Assembly (NCBI GenBank): GCA_002342545.1
Contig: DDQE01000063.1
Location: 1-31,648 of the forward strand
From: Caryophanales bacterium UBA2450
Lineage (GTDB): Bacteria > Bacillota_I > Bacilli_A > RFN20 > CAG-826
DNA: 31,648 nucleotides
Direction: 5' to 3'
Shown here: one piece after another, positions 8,190 through 16,300 of the stretch
Numbering within the stretch: position 1 is the stretch's first letter
How the letters are laid out: each line of letters begins with the position of its first letter
Made by a program: the position numbers and the translations under genes
Notes under the pieces: model-generated
What the model saw: only the letters and a program-made list of their open reading frames with translations
Database searches by the model: none
What the model was told of the DNA's origin: nothing

Positions 8190-9500
8190 TCAACACTGTT
8201 GTCTATATTTTTTCAATTCTCTTCTTAAGAACACTTTTTCTTCAGCAAGAGACACTACCCAGTGAACGATATTACCAACACCAAACATGATAATGATCAT
8301 ATCCATACTCATAGTGACATTACCTGTTTGATAGATAATAAACCAAATACCATAGTAGACAATATTACAAATTAAAGAATTAATCGCATTGTATTTAGTC
8401 TTACCCATACCTACAAATATTGCATCTGGTATTTGAGAGAATGCATAGGCTACATAAAAACCTAAATTCTTTACTACAATCTCAAATATTCTAGTTGGAA
8501 TATCTAATCCTTCTACAGTACCAAAAAACCAATTATATGTAGGGATTAAACTAAACCAAATAATAAGCGTAAATAATGTAATTGAATAATAGTTTATCTG
8601 TTTAAGTTTATATCCAGATTCTCCAGCATCTTTTCTAATGATTTCAGATAAACAGCTAATTGGGATTAGTAACCATCCCCAAATGAAGTTATTAGCAACC
8701 CAATAGTTACCAGACTCACTGACAGCGTTAACCATTCTGACAATCATTAATGCGTAGATGATGTTATCTAGGAATTGTTGTCCACCTGCAAATAAACCTA
8801 TTCTTCCCCAGTCTTTGAAAAAAGGTAAATCTTCTTTATTATATTTACCTGGCCTTATTTGCTTGATATATATCAATAATCCAATAGCGACTCCACCCAT
8901 AACAAAGTTAGCAATAATATTACTAGTAGCAATGCCATCAATTCCCATATTAGGAATAAGAGCGAAGTCCGCGAGTAACGCTAAAGATATCTTAGCGACT
9001 AAGAATGCATACATATATCTAGATTTATCAATTACTAGAAATACTACATTTGCATAACTAAAGATAATGCCAATCATAAAGGCTACTGTTTCTAAAGATA
9101 GATATCGATAGGCTGCTGATATATCAATCTCACTAGGATTCATATATCTAACTAAGTGGATACCGTAGAAGAACGTGCCTAATGAGAATAAGGCGTATAG
9201 ACCTACCACTACGATTCCTAATTTAAAGACTACCTGATTAAAGTTATCTTTTTTATGTGCCTTAGATAATACTGAATACATTGGGATTATGAGGAATGCG
9301 CATATCGTCTCGTTTATGAGATCAAACCATTCCATTTGTCCAACTATATCTAACGCACCTGGACTAGTATGAGATGTAATTAGCTTTGTAACTACTGTTT
9401 GATATATCGCCGGCACCAAAGCTAATAAACAAAGTGCGAGATACATTTTCCAATCGAATTGTTTGAAGTTCGACCACCATTTTTTTACATGTTCTTTCAT
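8190..9500 (-). CDS. MATE-family efflux / flippase-like membrane protein
   Basis: 436 residues from the chosen start. About a dozen hydrophobic segments are arranged in two halves with the general look of the MATE/MOP superfamily, for example the first-helix region beginning DWKMYLALCLLALVPAIYQ and later IPNMGIDGIATSNIIANFV, a typical loop-helix of these exporters. It would export a small molecule or lipid precursor using an ion gradient; the substrate cannot be inferred. The frame is open further upstream, but ATG at 9498-9500 is preferred. It has AAAGGA eight bases before it, and a longer form would overlap the upstream small gene. Seventeen bases separate it from that gene, so it is probably read from the same transcript. 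A terminator follows at 8080-8112. Confidence 0.8.
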   Translation of the reverse strand: MKEHVKKWWSNFKQFDWKMYLALCLLALVPAIYQTVVTKLITSHTSPGALDIVGQMEWFDLINETICAFLIIPMYSVLSKAHKKDNFNQVVFKLGIVVVGLYALFSLGTFFYGIHLVRYMNPSEIDISAAYRYLSLETVAFMIGIIFSYANVVFLVIDKSRYMYAFLVAKISLALLADFALIPNMGIDGIATSNIIANFVMGGVAIGLLIYIKQIRPGKYNKEDLPFFKDWGRIGLFAGGQQFLDNIIYALMIVRMVNAVSESGNYWVANNFIWGWLLIPISCLSEIIRKDAGESGYKLKQINYYSITLFTLIIWFSLIPTYNWFFGTVEGLDIPTRIFEIVVKNLGFYVAYAFSQIPDAIFVGMGKTKYNAINSLICNIVYYGIWFIIYQTGNVTMSMDMIIIMFGVGNIVHWVVSLAEEKVFLRRELKKYRQQC

Positions 9501-9516
9501 ATCATGATCCTTTCTT

Positions 9517-9825
9517 TTATATGGATACAAACGAATAACGTAACTCATTTACAAACTCTTTTATTTTGATGTCGTACGTCATTAGTTTTTTGTTTTTATT
9601 TTTTGTTTTATTCGGTCTATAAACCGTAATTAATCTGTCATCATTTATAGCGAAAATGTAGTAATATCCATCAAACAAATAGCATCTTACTTTTGCATTA
9701 CTTTTGTGGTCGCTTAGTAGCTTCCCACGCTCTAACGCAAAGGATGCTTTTCGCTTCATTTCATCATTATTTTTAATTTTTTGGCGTTGTTTAAAACGCA
9801 TGACACCATGTTTTGTTATAGTCAT
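9517..9825 (-). CDS. Small basic protein of unknown function, possible RelE-like/DUF4258-like
   Basis: 102 residues. The N-terminus ITKHGVMRFKQRQKI, a middle YYYIFAINDDRLITVYRP and high K/R content recall small DUF4258/RelE-fold proteins, where an N-terminal H..R...R pattern precedes a beta sheet ending in LITVY. This is only a resemblance. A clear AAAGGAG site lies six bases before ATG. It starts 16 bases after the stop of the 572-residue gene, so the two are translated from one message, the arrangement of a toxin-antitoxin or other two-component module. The 3' end is 17 bases from the MATE start. Confidence 0.7.
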   Translation of the reverse strand: MTITKHGVMRFKQRQKIKNNDEMKRKASFALERGKLLSDHKSNAKVRCYLFDGYYYIFAINDDRLITVYRPNKTKNKNKKLMTYDIKIKEFVNELRYSFVSI

Positions 9826-9841
9826 ATCAAACTCCTTTTAC

Positions 9842-11560
9842 TTAAAAAGCTTCAATAATATCATCTCTATATATATCAACGAAAGATTTATTATCGTTCA
9901 TTTTTAAAGCGATTTCTTTCCCTCTTTCGGATGTTTTATCAAGATTGTTTATTTGATTATCTGTTATCTTAATGAATTGATTTATAAAATCATCCAATTC
10001 TTCCTTTTTAATACCATATAGTTTTAACAAATGCTTTATGCCAGCAATTCTCCCTTTTGGATTATATTGATTTAAATACCACATGGCGTTTACATTTATA
10101 ACCCATACTAGATTGCTATATTTATTTGAAATAATAATGTCTTTTGGAATTATGTAATTGATCGATCCCTCAAAAACATAGATAGAAGGATCTACAAGGA
10201 AATATGTTTTACCATTTAACGAGTAAGACGATAGTTCATCTATTTCTTTTATTGCTCCAATAATTGCAAAGACCGCTTCGTCTGTGCCGTTTATTAATCT
10301 CGATTTGTTACTGTTTGTGACTTCGAAATAATCCTTATTCTCCTGTTCTTTTTTGAATACAGGAATTGTTTTTATTTTGTTGTCATTCATTAATCTAAAG
10401 AATGAATAATAATCAGGGTTATATTTTTTCTCTGCGATAATCTCGTTGTCAAAAGCAGTGATTTTGCTCTGGCTAGAGATATATTTCTGATAGCTACGTA
10501 TTGTCTCATTCAATTGATTTAATAATTCTCTAGAATTGCCAGATAAATCAGCTGTTGAATCAGGTGTAATAACAATGCTTCCATAACAAACATCTTCATG
10601 TTTATCAGTGATAAATCCATATTTATCTATTTTTAATTCATCTTCCTCAAATACCGCTGCATGGTTCAATGATTCTTTATTTATTTTTATGGAGTTTTCT
10701 AATAGTTCCTCTCTTATAGAATCATCAACTTCATGTGTTAGTGCATATTTAATCATTATGGTCACTATGTAATTTACAAAAAGGCCTTTGCCAAGTGGCT
10801 TACTATTTATTCTCACAAGATACTTGTTGAATTCATTTAAATCAATAATTTTTGTTTTAAATACTTCTTTCCTTAAATCCTCTCTTTTTATAGCCTCAGA
10901 AATTACTTCATCTGTAAAATCTGGACTCTGATACCTATTATGCTCAAAAGCATTAATATCAAGAGAATGTACAAAACAAGTGAAATAAGGTATAAGCAAA
11001 TCAACTGGTAGTAACTCACACATTGTCTTTAATATCGTTGGTTTTTCTATACCATAACAAGCTAATTGATTCGGTTTATATGTATTTTCATGATTCTTAG
11101 CAATTGGCAGCAAATCAAGTTTGGCAAAATATTCAAACCCATTTTTTGATTTGTACTGAATCATATAATCTAAAAGAGTCTTATTATATTCATCTGAGGA
11201 ATTAAGTAAATCTTCGCTTAAATCTTTGTAATTTCCAATCGTGTCTGTAAAAGCCGCATATCTAATTCCGCTAGGTTTAAAAGAATTAGGCACTTCACCT
11301 TTCCCGTCAATGATATATGCCATGGAAGTATTTAAAGCAAACTCAATAGCAAGATAATCTTCTGGTCTAAATTCTCGTGTTCCATTAAACATTTTGCTAA
11401 AGGAGCCCTTGTTTTTGCTAACATAATCAGAAAGATCATCCTTTATATTCTTTGTATATTTTCTCTTATATTTGTAAATTTTTATTATTAAATCATTATC
11501 ACTTTCTATATTGTTTATTTTTTTCAACGAATCAATTCTTTGTCGAACACTGTTATCCAT
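9842..11560 (-). CDS. Large protein of unknown function with HTH-like N-terminus
   Basis: 572 residues. Residues about 45-85 (SKNKGSFSKMFNGTREF, then PEDYLAIEFALNTS) look like a lambda-repressor/XRE-type helix-turn-helix. The middle (120-300) is helical, with one stretch near 125-150 faintly like an ankyrin repeat. The C-terminal third has beta-rich segments (GKTYFLVDPSIYVFEGSINY) and a helical end. No catalytic motif is recognised and no transmembrane helix is seen. AAAGGAG lies seven bases before ATG. A promoter is visible upstream (TTGATA, 17 bases, TAAAAT), with AGTTGCC repeats just beyond it. It forms a two-gene unit with the small basic protein that follows. It could be an HTH-linked sensor or effector of a defence module; this is inference. 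Confidence 0.75.
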   Translation of the reverse strand: MDNSVRQRIDSLKKINNIESDNDLIIKIYKYKRKYTKNIKDDLSDYVSKNKGSFSKMFNGTREFRPEDYLAIEFALNTSMAYIIDGKGEVPNSFKPSGIRYAAFTDTIGNYKDLSEDLLNSSDEYNKTLLDYMIQYKSKNGFEYFAKLDLLPIAKNHENTYKPNQLACYGIEKPTILKTMCELLPVDLLIPYFTCFVHSLDINAFEHNRYQSPDFTDEVISEAIKREDLRKEVFKTKIIDLNEFNKYLVRINSKPLGKGLFVNYIVTIMIKYALTHEVDDSIREELLENSIKINKESLNHAAVFEEDELKIDKYGFITDKHEDVCYGSIVITPDSTADLSGNSRELLNQLNETIRSYQKYISSQSKITAFDNEIIAEKKYNPDYYSFFRLMNDNKIKTIPVFKKEQENKDYFEVTNSNKSRLINGTDEAVFAIIGAIKEIDELSSYSLNGKTYFLVDPSIYVFEGSINYIIPKDIIISNKYSNLVWVINVNAMWYLNQYNPKGRIAGIKHLLKLYGIKKEELDDFINQFIKITDNQINNLDKTSERGKEIALKMNDNKSFVDIYRDDIIEAF

Positions 11561-11586
11561 AGCTTTTCTCCTTTGAATATACTCCT

Positions 11587-11615
11587 ATTTTATATATGGA
11601 AATACAACATATCAA
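11587..11615 (-). promoter_or_regulatory. Promoter of the 572-residue HTH gene
   Basis: On the minus strand, -35 TTGATA (11610-11615) and -10 TAAAAT (11587-11592) are separated by 17 bases, with the ribosome site AAAGGAG and ATG 20-30 bases downstream. An AGTTGCC copy (11620-11626) sits directly upstream of the -35 box, where a regulator could bind. Confidence 0.55.
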
Positions 11616-11619
11616 GAAA

Positions 11620-11770
11620 GTTGCCATAAACAAGGTTGCACTTGATTTTTCTATGATTTTATAGATGTCATTTATTGTAGTTGCCGATTGTTATTTTTAG
11701 ATTATATCTAAACACAACAAAATTTAATACTTTATCTCAATATTAAAAATTAGTTGCCATGTTGGTTGCA
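11620..11770 (+). repeat. AGTTGCC / GGTTGCA repeats in the intergenic region
   Basis: AGTTGCC occurs at 11620-11626, 11680-11686 and 11752-11758. The first and last are followed by GGTTGCA (11634-11640 and 11764-11770). The spacing is irregular. The last copy overlaps the start of the small plus-strand frame. They may be operator half-sites for the HTH protein encoded next to them. Confidence 0.4.
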
Positions 11771-11950
11771 TTTTATATTGCTATACCTTTAACGTATTAT
11801 TATGGAGTTATTCCTCTATACGCGATGTTATTAGTGGCGGTAGGTATCATTATTATTTCTACTACCCTAAGTATCTTATTGAAGGGATATATCAAAAAGA
11901 AAGTTAATGAAGATCCTCATTCTCTATGGAGATTTATTAACGCGGCTTAG
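11759..11950 (+). CDS. Small two-helix membrane protein, or remnant
   Basis: 63 residues with two hydrophobic segments (about 2-14 and 19-42) and a charged C-terminus (KGYIKKKVNEDPHSLWRFI). Codon use and composition look like real protein. There is no clear ribosome site, and a stop lies five codons upstream, so the start is uncertain. It is convergent with the ATPase gene (42 bases apart). It may be the tail of a lost transporter or a small membrane protein; no family is recognised. Confidence 0.4.
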   Translation: MLVAFYIAIPLTYYYGVIPLYAMLLVAVGIIIISTTLSILLKGYIKKKVNEDPHSLWRFINAA

Positions 11951-11991
11951 TCACAATGATATAAATTAATTTTTATTTTATAAAACAGATG

Positions 11992-13392
11992 TTATATAGT
12001 TTCTGTTTTGATATCGTTGATGTTCTCATCAAGATAAAAACCAAGATAATAAAATGGTAATGTTAATAACATTTTCTCATTATCGTAGCCGTACTTATTT
12101 GCGCTTACTTTTATAGCGAGTGTTTTCTTATTTAGTTCGCGATATTTTTCTAATGAATCAAGAGATCCTTTATTCTTCTTCGCGTCAATAACCACTACAT
12201 CATTTTTATATTCAAAAAGGAATTCTAGCTCGCTACTAGTTTTTCCTTTCCAATAAAACAAAGGAATGTTTCTATTTTCTAGTTCTACTGCTACATAATT
12301 CTCAAAGAATATTCCTGATAAAGTATTATCTTTTAAATCTGATAAAAATGTTTCTAGGCCAATACCACTTTGTAAAGAAAAAAGTCCCATATCAGAAAAA
12401 TATAGTCTAAATAATGAGTCTTCATCTTCTTGTAAAGGAGATGTTACTCTTTGTTTTAATTGACGTGACTTATAAATGATTCTACTTATTTCGAGCCACT
12501 TTATCGCATAGAAATAATCTCTATATTTCTTATCTTTTTCTATTAGAGAAAATTTGAAATTCTTATTTTCTTTATTCAGTTCTTTATAGATGTTATTGAA
12601 AACATTTTTGGTTCTTAATAATGTTTCATTGCTAACCTGAAACAAAGACATATCATCTAAATAACGTGAATATAATTCTTTTAAAGTATCTCTTGCCTTA
12701 AGAAAAGAATTTGTTTTAAAAAACACATCTACGACCTCAGGCATACCTCCTATTGCTAAGTACTCATAAAATGTTGCCATTGCTAACTGGTGAATTTCAT
12801 TATCTAATGGTGTCTTATTTAGATATGATGATTCAAGTAGTTTATAAAGCGATTTGTTTTTATTAAATAAATATTCATTAAAAGATAAGCAAGTCATATT
12901 TAAGACATTAACTTTACCAGTAGGAAACATGTAATTGTTGTTCCCATCTTGGTTAATTTGTTCAATTTCATTATCTAACACCACTTGATCATTTCTTCTT
13001 TTCATAAAGCCTAGTTTTGTTCTAACCATGCTTCCAGTGGCAATAACAGGAATGTCTTTATATTCTTGGCAAAAATATTTTAATGAAGTTAAACAAGGTA
13101 GACACTCTTGAACTTCGTCAAATATTATCAAAGTATCTTTATCAATAGTCATATTATTCTTTATCGATAAATAATTGATAATATCCGCTGGGTTAATATG
13201 ATTCTTGATGTAGACTCTTTCTTGGTTATCAATCTTAAAATCAATATAGATAACCTTTTGGAAATGATCTTTAGCAAACAAATCTCTAACAAGTGTGGTT
13301 TTACCAACTTGTCTAGCACCATAAATAATTAAAGGCTTTCTAAGAGGATTATTAAGCCAATTTTCAAGATATTTATAATATTTTCTTACCAT
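11992..13392 (-). CDS. AAA ATPase with DUF4143 nuclease-like C-terminus
   Basis: 466 residues. The N-terminal AAA_14-type P-loop has GARQVGKTT (25-33, Walker A) and LIIFDEVQ (88-95, Walker B). The C-terminal DUF4143 part has LYFSDMGLF, SGIFFENYVAVEL and SELEFLFEYKNDVVVIDAKK, the E-x(n)-D-A-K pattern of a PD-(D/E)xK-like fold. Members are widespread in bacteria and gut MAGs, often near mobile or toxin-antitoxin genes; the physiological role is unknown. ATG at 13390-13392 has AGCAGG about 11 bases upstream. Its control region holds 33-bp tandem repeats (13438-13518). No terminator hairpin is obvious after the stop. Confidence 0.88.
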   Translation of the reverse strand: MVRKYYKYLENWLNNPLRKPLIIYGARQVGKTTLVRDLFAKDHFQKVIYIDFKIDNQERVYIKNHINPADIINYLSIKNNMTIDKDTLIIFDEVQECLPCLTSLKYFCQEYKDIPVIATGSMVRTKLGFMKRRNDQVVLDNEIEQINQDGNNNYMFPTGKVNVLNMTCLSFNEYLFNKNKSLYKLLESSYLNKTPLDNEIHQLAMATFYEYLAIGGMPEVVDVFFKTNSFLKARDTLKELYSRYLDDMSLFQVSNETLLRTKNVFNNIYKELNKENKNFKFSLIEKDKKYRDYFYAIKWLEISRIIYKSRQLKQRVTSPLQEDEDSLFRLYFSDMGLFSLQSGIGLETFLSDLKDNTLSGIFFENYVAVELENRNIPLFYWKGKTSSELEFLFEYKNDVVVIDAKKNKGSLDSLEKYRELNKKTLAIKVSANKYGYDNEKMLLTLPFYYLGFYLDENINDIKTETI

Positions 13393-13437
13393 AAATCATA
13401 CCTGCTTTCGCTTATATTTTATAATATAAAAATAAAA

Positions 13438-13518
13438 GTTGCACGTTTTTTAATTTAATTATGTACAATTGTTGCACGTTTTTTAATTTAATTTTGTACA
13501 ACTGTTGCACGTTTTTAA
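13438..13518. repeat. 33-bp tandem direct repeats (2.5 copies) upstream of the DUF4143 ATPase
   Basis: Copies start at 13438, 13471 and (partial) 13504. Each begins GTTGCACGTTTTTTAATT and continues to TGTACAA, with only two base differences between the two full copies. TTGTACAA is itself a palindrome and GTTGCAC has GTGCAAC on the other strand, so these look like protein-binding sites. They end about 46 bases before the ATPase start codon and overlap its probable promoter (AT-rich TATTATAA near 13415-13430). No unique spacers are present. Confidence 0.75.
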
Positions 13519-13599
13519 ATCAAAATCTTTATAGTCATCAGTTGTTATGATTAGTTTAAGCTGTCTTTTGTTTTCATTATATTTTTCAAATGCAATATT
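13483..13599 (-). pseudogene. Open frame continuing after the AbiEii stop, probable gene remnant
   Basis: After the TAG of the first AbiEii gene (13600-13602) the same frame stays open for 38 codons to a TAA at 13483-13485. The first 30 codons look like protein (FEKYNENKRQLKLIITTDDY, then KDFDLKT). Either the toxin once had a longer C-terminus cut by a TAG, or this is a scrap of another gene. The last part runs into the 33-bp repeats. Confidence 0.3.
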
Positions 13600-14643
13600 C
13601 TATTTCATCAAATCAATTGCAGTAGCGGCAATATTAAATGCTTCAGGTTGAATCTTTATTAATCGATTAATCTTGTTATATGGCGGTTTCTCAATTAAAC
13701 CTTTTTGTTTGATGGCTAATGTAAATGGATCAACATCTTGTAAGATACACGCAGATAAAAGCATTATCTTTGCAGCAGGAAGATATGCATTATTTAGATT
13801 AAATCTTTCTCCAATAATATGTGATTCTATTTTCTTTATGCCTTCAACATAGTTTCTAAAGTCCTCAGTATGAAACTTTCCCCACGACAACATCGTCAAA
13901 GCAGAATCAAAGGAATCCATTAAACAATCCTTATAAGTTACATCGATGTTTCGAAATGAAATCTCTTCTTGAGCGGCTTTATGATATGTTTCTTTTACTA
14001 ATTCAAAATCATGTGAAATATCAAATAAATTTGAAACATCATAAAATTGTTTAATAACTTCTAATCTTTTGTCGTTTGAGAAGTTTTCGCTAAAGAAGTT
14101 AATGCCAATTGTGTGTGGAGCAAATGCTGTTAATTTATCAGCAAGCATTTCCTCGACAGATGGCGTTTTTACAATTACGTCATCGCCACTACAAATGAGG
14201 AGGTTACTTTTAATAGGTCTTTGTTCTATCTTTTTATAGCGATTATTAGCAAACAACACATCAACTATAATAGTTATTTCTCTTTCTGTTCTTGGTGAAG
14301 CGTATTTGATGCGAAAATGTTTTTTAGAAATTGTTTTATTGGTGCTTCTGATTGATTCCTCAAACGATAAAAATGGAAATATTCTAGATGCTTTATTTAT
14401 ATAAGATTCAATGTCATAGCCTGGTTCAACTAATATGTCAACATCGGTAGATAACCTTTTAGGCGTTTCATTTAATAGCATTAAACTTGAGCCACCTTTA
14501 AATATGAAATCAGTACCAACCATAGACAATGTTTCAACTAAACCCAAAGCAAAAATAGATCTTTGAGCAAGTTCTGGATCAACGTTATATTTGTCTTTTA
14601 TTCTTTTAATATTCTCTAGTGAGTATGTTTCTTTTTGTATCAT
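13600..14643 (-). CDS. AbiEii-family nucleotidyltransferase toxin (module 1)
   Basis: 347 residues. The DNA-polymerase-beta-like nucleotidyltransferase core is clear: FKGGSSLML at 48-56 and RLSTDVDIL at 63-71 (GG[ST] followed by D-x-D). AbiEii/MenT-type toxins transfer nucleotides, in studied cases to tRNA acceptor ends, stopping translation. A helical C-terminal half follows. The start ATG overlaps the stop of the AbiEi gene (ATGA, 14640-14643), showing translational coupling as in type IV toxin-antitoxin pairs. The frame continues open after the stop (see 13483-13599). Confidence 0.9.
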   Translation of the reverse strand: MIQKETYSLENIKRIKDKYNVDPELAQRSIFALGLVETLSMVGTDFIFKGGSSLMLLNETPKRLSTDVDILVEPGYDIESYINKASRIFPFLSFEESIRSTNKTISKKHFRIKYASPRTEREITIIVDVLFANNRYKKIEQRPIKSNLLICSGDDVIVKTPSVEEMLADKLTAFAPHTIGINFFSENFSNDKRLEVIKQFYDVSNLFDISHDFELVKETYHKAAQEEISFRNIDVTYKDCLMDSFDSALTMLSWGKFHTEDFRNYVEGIKKIESHIIGERFNLNNAYLPAAKIMLLSACILQDVDPFTLAIKQKGLIEKPPYNKINRLIKIQPEAFNIAATAIDLMK

Positions 14644-15350
14644 TGAAATAACTCCTTTTTGTCATCGTTAAGATTATTAAGTAAGTTTTTATAGGCGTTT
14701 CTTCTTTTCGCATAAGCCACAATTGTTTTGTATCTTAAAACATAATCAGTAACTATATTGTTTACCATAATTGGCACTTCTGCCCCTTCATAAAAAGAAT
14801 TGAGAAAACGGTCACAAATAATGTCAACAAATAGTTTTTCGATTGTGGTAGCATGCTTTTTCAAATTAATTGGTGCCTTACTGACATATGGTCTTACAAC
14901 AATAGTGCAATCATCACCATAATGATATAATTCATCACTGCTTGGATTAAGTAGGACAGAATTAAACTGGTTTGAATCTCTTATTTCAAAAAAAACATGT
15001 TCTACATAATAATTAGGGACTTCAACAACTATTATTGTTTTAGCAAGAAGGTGATTCAAAAACTGATTTAAGATGGTACTTTCATAAATAATAAACTCAA
15101 AATCATCACCATATCTTGTTGTTAAAAAAGTTTTTAATCTAATTGAGTCGTCACAATACAAATCATCATCAAAAATATTCTTTTTTTGTTTAGCACAATA
15201 AAAACCGCGTTCTAATCTAATAATCTCGTCATTTTTAATCATTTTATTGATTGCTTTGTAGAACGCAATTTTGCTTTTCCCTTTGTGAGAATCAAAATAA
15301 AGTTCCTTTAGTTCATCCAATTTATAAATTTTTTCTTTTTCTAACACCAT
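14640..15350 (-). CDS. AbiEi-family antitoxin / regulator (module 1)
   Basis: 236 residues from ATG at 15348-15350. The N-terminal winged HTH (KIYKLDELKELYFDSHKGKS, then AFYKAINKMIKNDEIIRLERGFY) has the helix-helix plus RGxY wing of AbiEi antitoxins. The C-terminal part is the helical/beta domain found in such repressors. AbiEi neutralises AbiEii indirectly and represses its own operon. The frame is open seven codons further to a TTG, but those codons contain the -10 box TATAAT (15357-15362), so the ATG is the real start and the message is probably leaderless. An inverted repeat lies upstream (15387-15420). Confidence 0.85.
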   Translation of the reverse strand: MVLEKEKIYKLDELKELYFDSHKGKSKIAFYKAINKMIKNDEIIRLERGFYCAKQKKNIFDDDLYCDDSIRLKTFLTTRYGDDFEFIIYESTILNQFLNHLLAKTIIVVEVPNYYVEHVFFEIRDSNQFNSVLLNPSSDELYHYGDDCTIVVRPYVSKAPINLKKHATTIEKLFVDIICDRFLNSFYEGAEVPIMVNNIVTDYVLRYKTIVAYAKRRNAYKNLLNNLNDDKKELFQ

Positions 15351-15356
15351 GCAACC

Positions 15357-15362
15357 ATTATA
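15357..15362 (-). promoter_or_regulatory. -10 box of AbiE module 1 (leaderless start)
   Basis: A perfect TATAAT on the minus strand ends six bases before the ATG, placing the transcription start at or next to the start codon. No good -35 box is seen, and no ribosome site exists. The same geometry recurs in AbiE module 3. Confidence 0.55.
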
Positions 15363-15386
15363 TACCAACAAAAAACAAATAGTTAT

Positions 15387-15420
15387 ACTTTTTCCACTTT
15401 TTTTGTTTTGTGGAGAAAGT
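15387..15420. promoter_or_regulatory. Inverted repeat upstream of AbiE module 1, probable operator
   Basis: ACTTTTTCCAC (15387-15397) and GTGGAGAAAGT (15410-15420) pair at 10 of 11 positions with a 12-base spacer. It lies 25 bases upstream of the -10 box of the AbiEi gene. AbiEi proteins are known to bind inverted repeats in their own promoters, so autoregulation is likely. Confidence 0.6.
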
Positions 15421-15447
15421 TAACCTTATTTTTATACTAAATTCTAA

Positions 15448-15503
15448 TACCGATTTACACCTTTTTGCAATATTTTGTTATTACCAATTTACACCTTTTT
15501 GCA
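15448..15503. repeat. 22-bp direct repeat pair upstream of AbiE module 1
   Basis: TACCGATTTACACCTTTTTGCA (15448-15469) and a copy with one change (15482-15503), spaced 34 bases start to start. The rest of 15505-15635 holds only a 25-codon hydrophobic plus-strand frame without a ribosome site, and nothing else is seen. Confidence 0.6.
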
Positions 15504-15635
15504 GCAGTTTCTTATACATTATGGGATGGCATTGTTAGGTGCTCTAATATTAATAATCTATTATTCCTGTGCTGAATTAAGTTATTTTGTATACCGCTCC
15601 TAATGACGTAGTTACTACTAGGTAAATATACTTAC

Positions 15636-16298
15636 TTATAACAATTCCACTATTTCTTGATATAGACATGTTTTCTTATTGCCTATTTGCCTATCGTAGT
15701 GATAATGACCAAAAAACCAATGTTTATAATCAACTACTTTGTCTATAAATGATAACTGGTCAGTACATATATCTCTTTTAAAGCCAAAAGCATTTAAAAC
15801 CGTTTTTGTGTCGCAACAATGTGTAATGACATAATCAACTTTGTTATTGACCTTTTCTAAGTTATTAAGTGCGTTATCAATGTCATGATATGTTATCTCT
15901 TCTTCTGGCCACCAAGAAACATATGGAGTTCTATACATTTTGTCGATTGAGTTCGCTCCTCCAACACATAAAAATGTTTTGTTTTCTATAGTCATTATTT
16001 CACCGCGTAACACATGAAAAATATGTTCATCTATATGGTGCATTAACGCTCCAAGATGCTCTACCAATTGGCATTGATTTAGCATATCAAAATTTTCATG
16101 ATTACCATCAATAAAGATTATTGTGCAACCTATATCGTTATATAGATTTAAATGATATTGAAATGATTGGGGCGACCAGCATATACCAGCATCACCGCAG
16201 ATGATTAAATAATCATTATAAGAGAGGCCCTTATTTTTTAATGTTAGGAGTTTTTTGTAATCAATATTTCCATGAGTGTCGCCTGTAATATAAATCAT
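15636..16298 (-). CDS. Calcineurin-like metallophosphoesterase
   Basis: 220 residues. All metal-binding blocks are present: GDTHG (6-10), IICGDAG (about 33-39), IDGNHENFD (about 63-71), VITHCC and FGHYHYD. The SWWPEEEI segment is typical of a Bacillota/phage subfamily. It is expected to hydrolyse phosphoesters with a dinuclear metal centre; the natural substrate is unknown. It is the third gene of a tight operon with the DUF1016 nuclease and the coiled-coil protein (2-base gap), so it may act on a product of that module, such as 3'-phosphates or cyclic phosphates. That role is inference. Confidence 0.9.
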   Translation of the reverse strand: MIYITGDTHGNIDYKKLLTLKNKGLSYNDYLIICGDAGICWSPQSFQYHLNLYNDIGCTIIFIDGNHENFDMLNQCQLVEHLGALMHHIDEHIFHVLRGEIMTIENKTFLCVGGANSIDKMYRTPYVSWWPEEEITYHDIDNALNNLEKVNNKVDYVITHCCDTKTVLNAFGFKRDICTDQLSFIDKVVDYKHWFFGHYHYDRQIGNKKTCLYQEIVELL

Positions 16299-16300
16299 AA

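Noticed and set aside
13438..13518. CRISPR array or plasmid iterons
   Set aside because: Repeats are directly adjacent with no spacers, and there is no replication initiator gene nearby. Operator-like repeats are the simpler reading.
15526..15603. 25-codon hydrophobic plus-strand frame (MALLGALILIIYYSC...), possible type I toxin
   Set aside because: No ribosome site, no antisense RNA signals seen, and such short hydrophobic frames are common by chance in AT-rich DNA.
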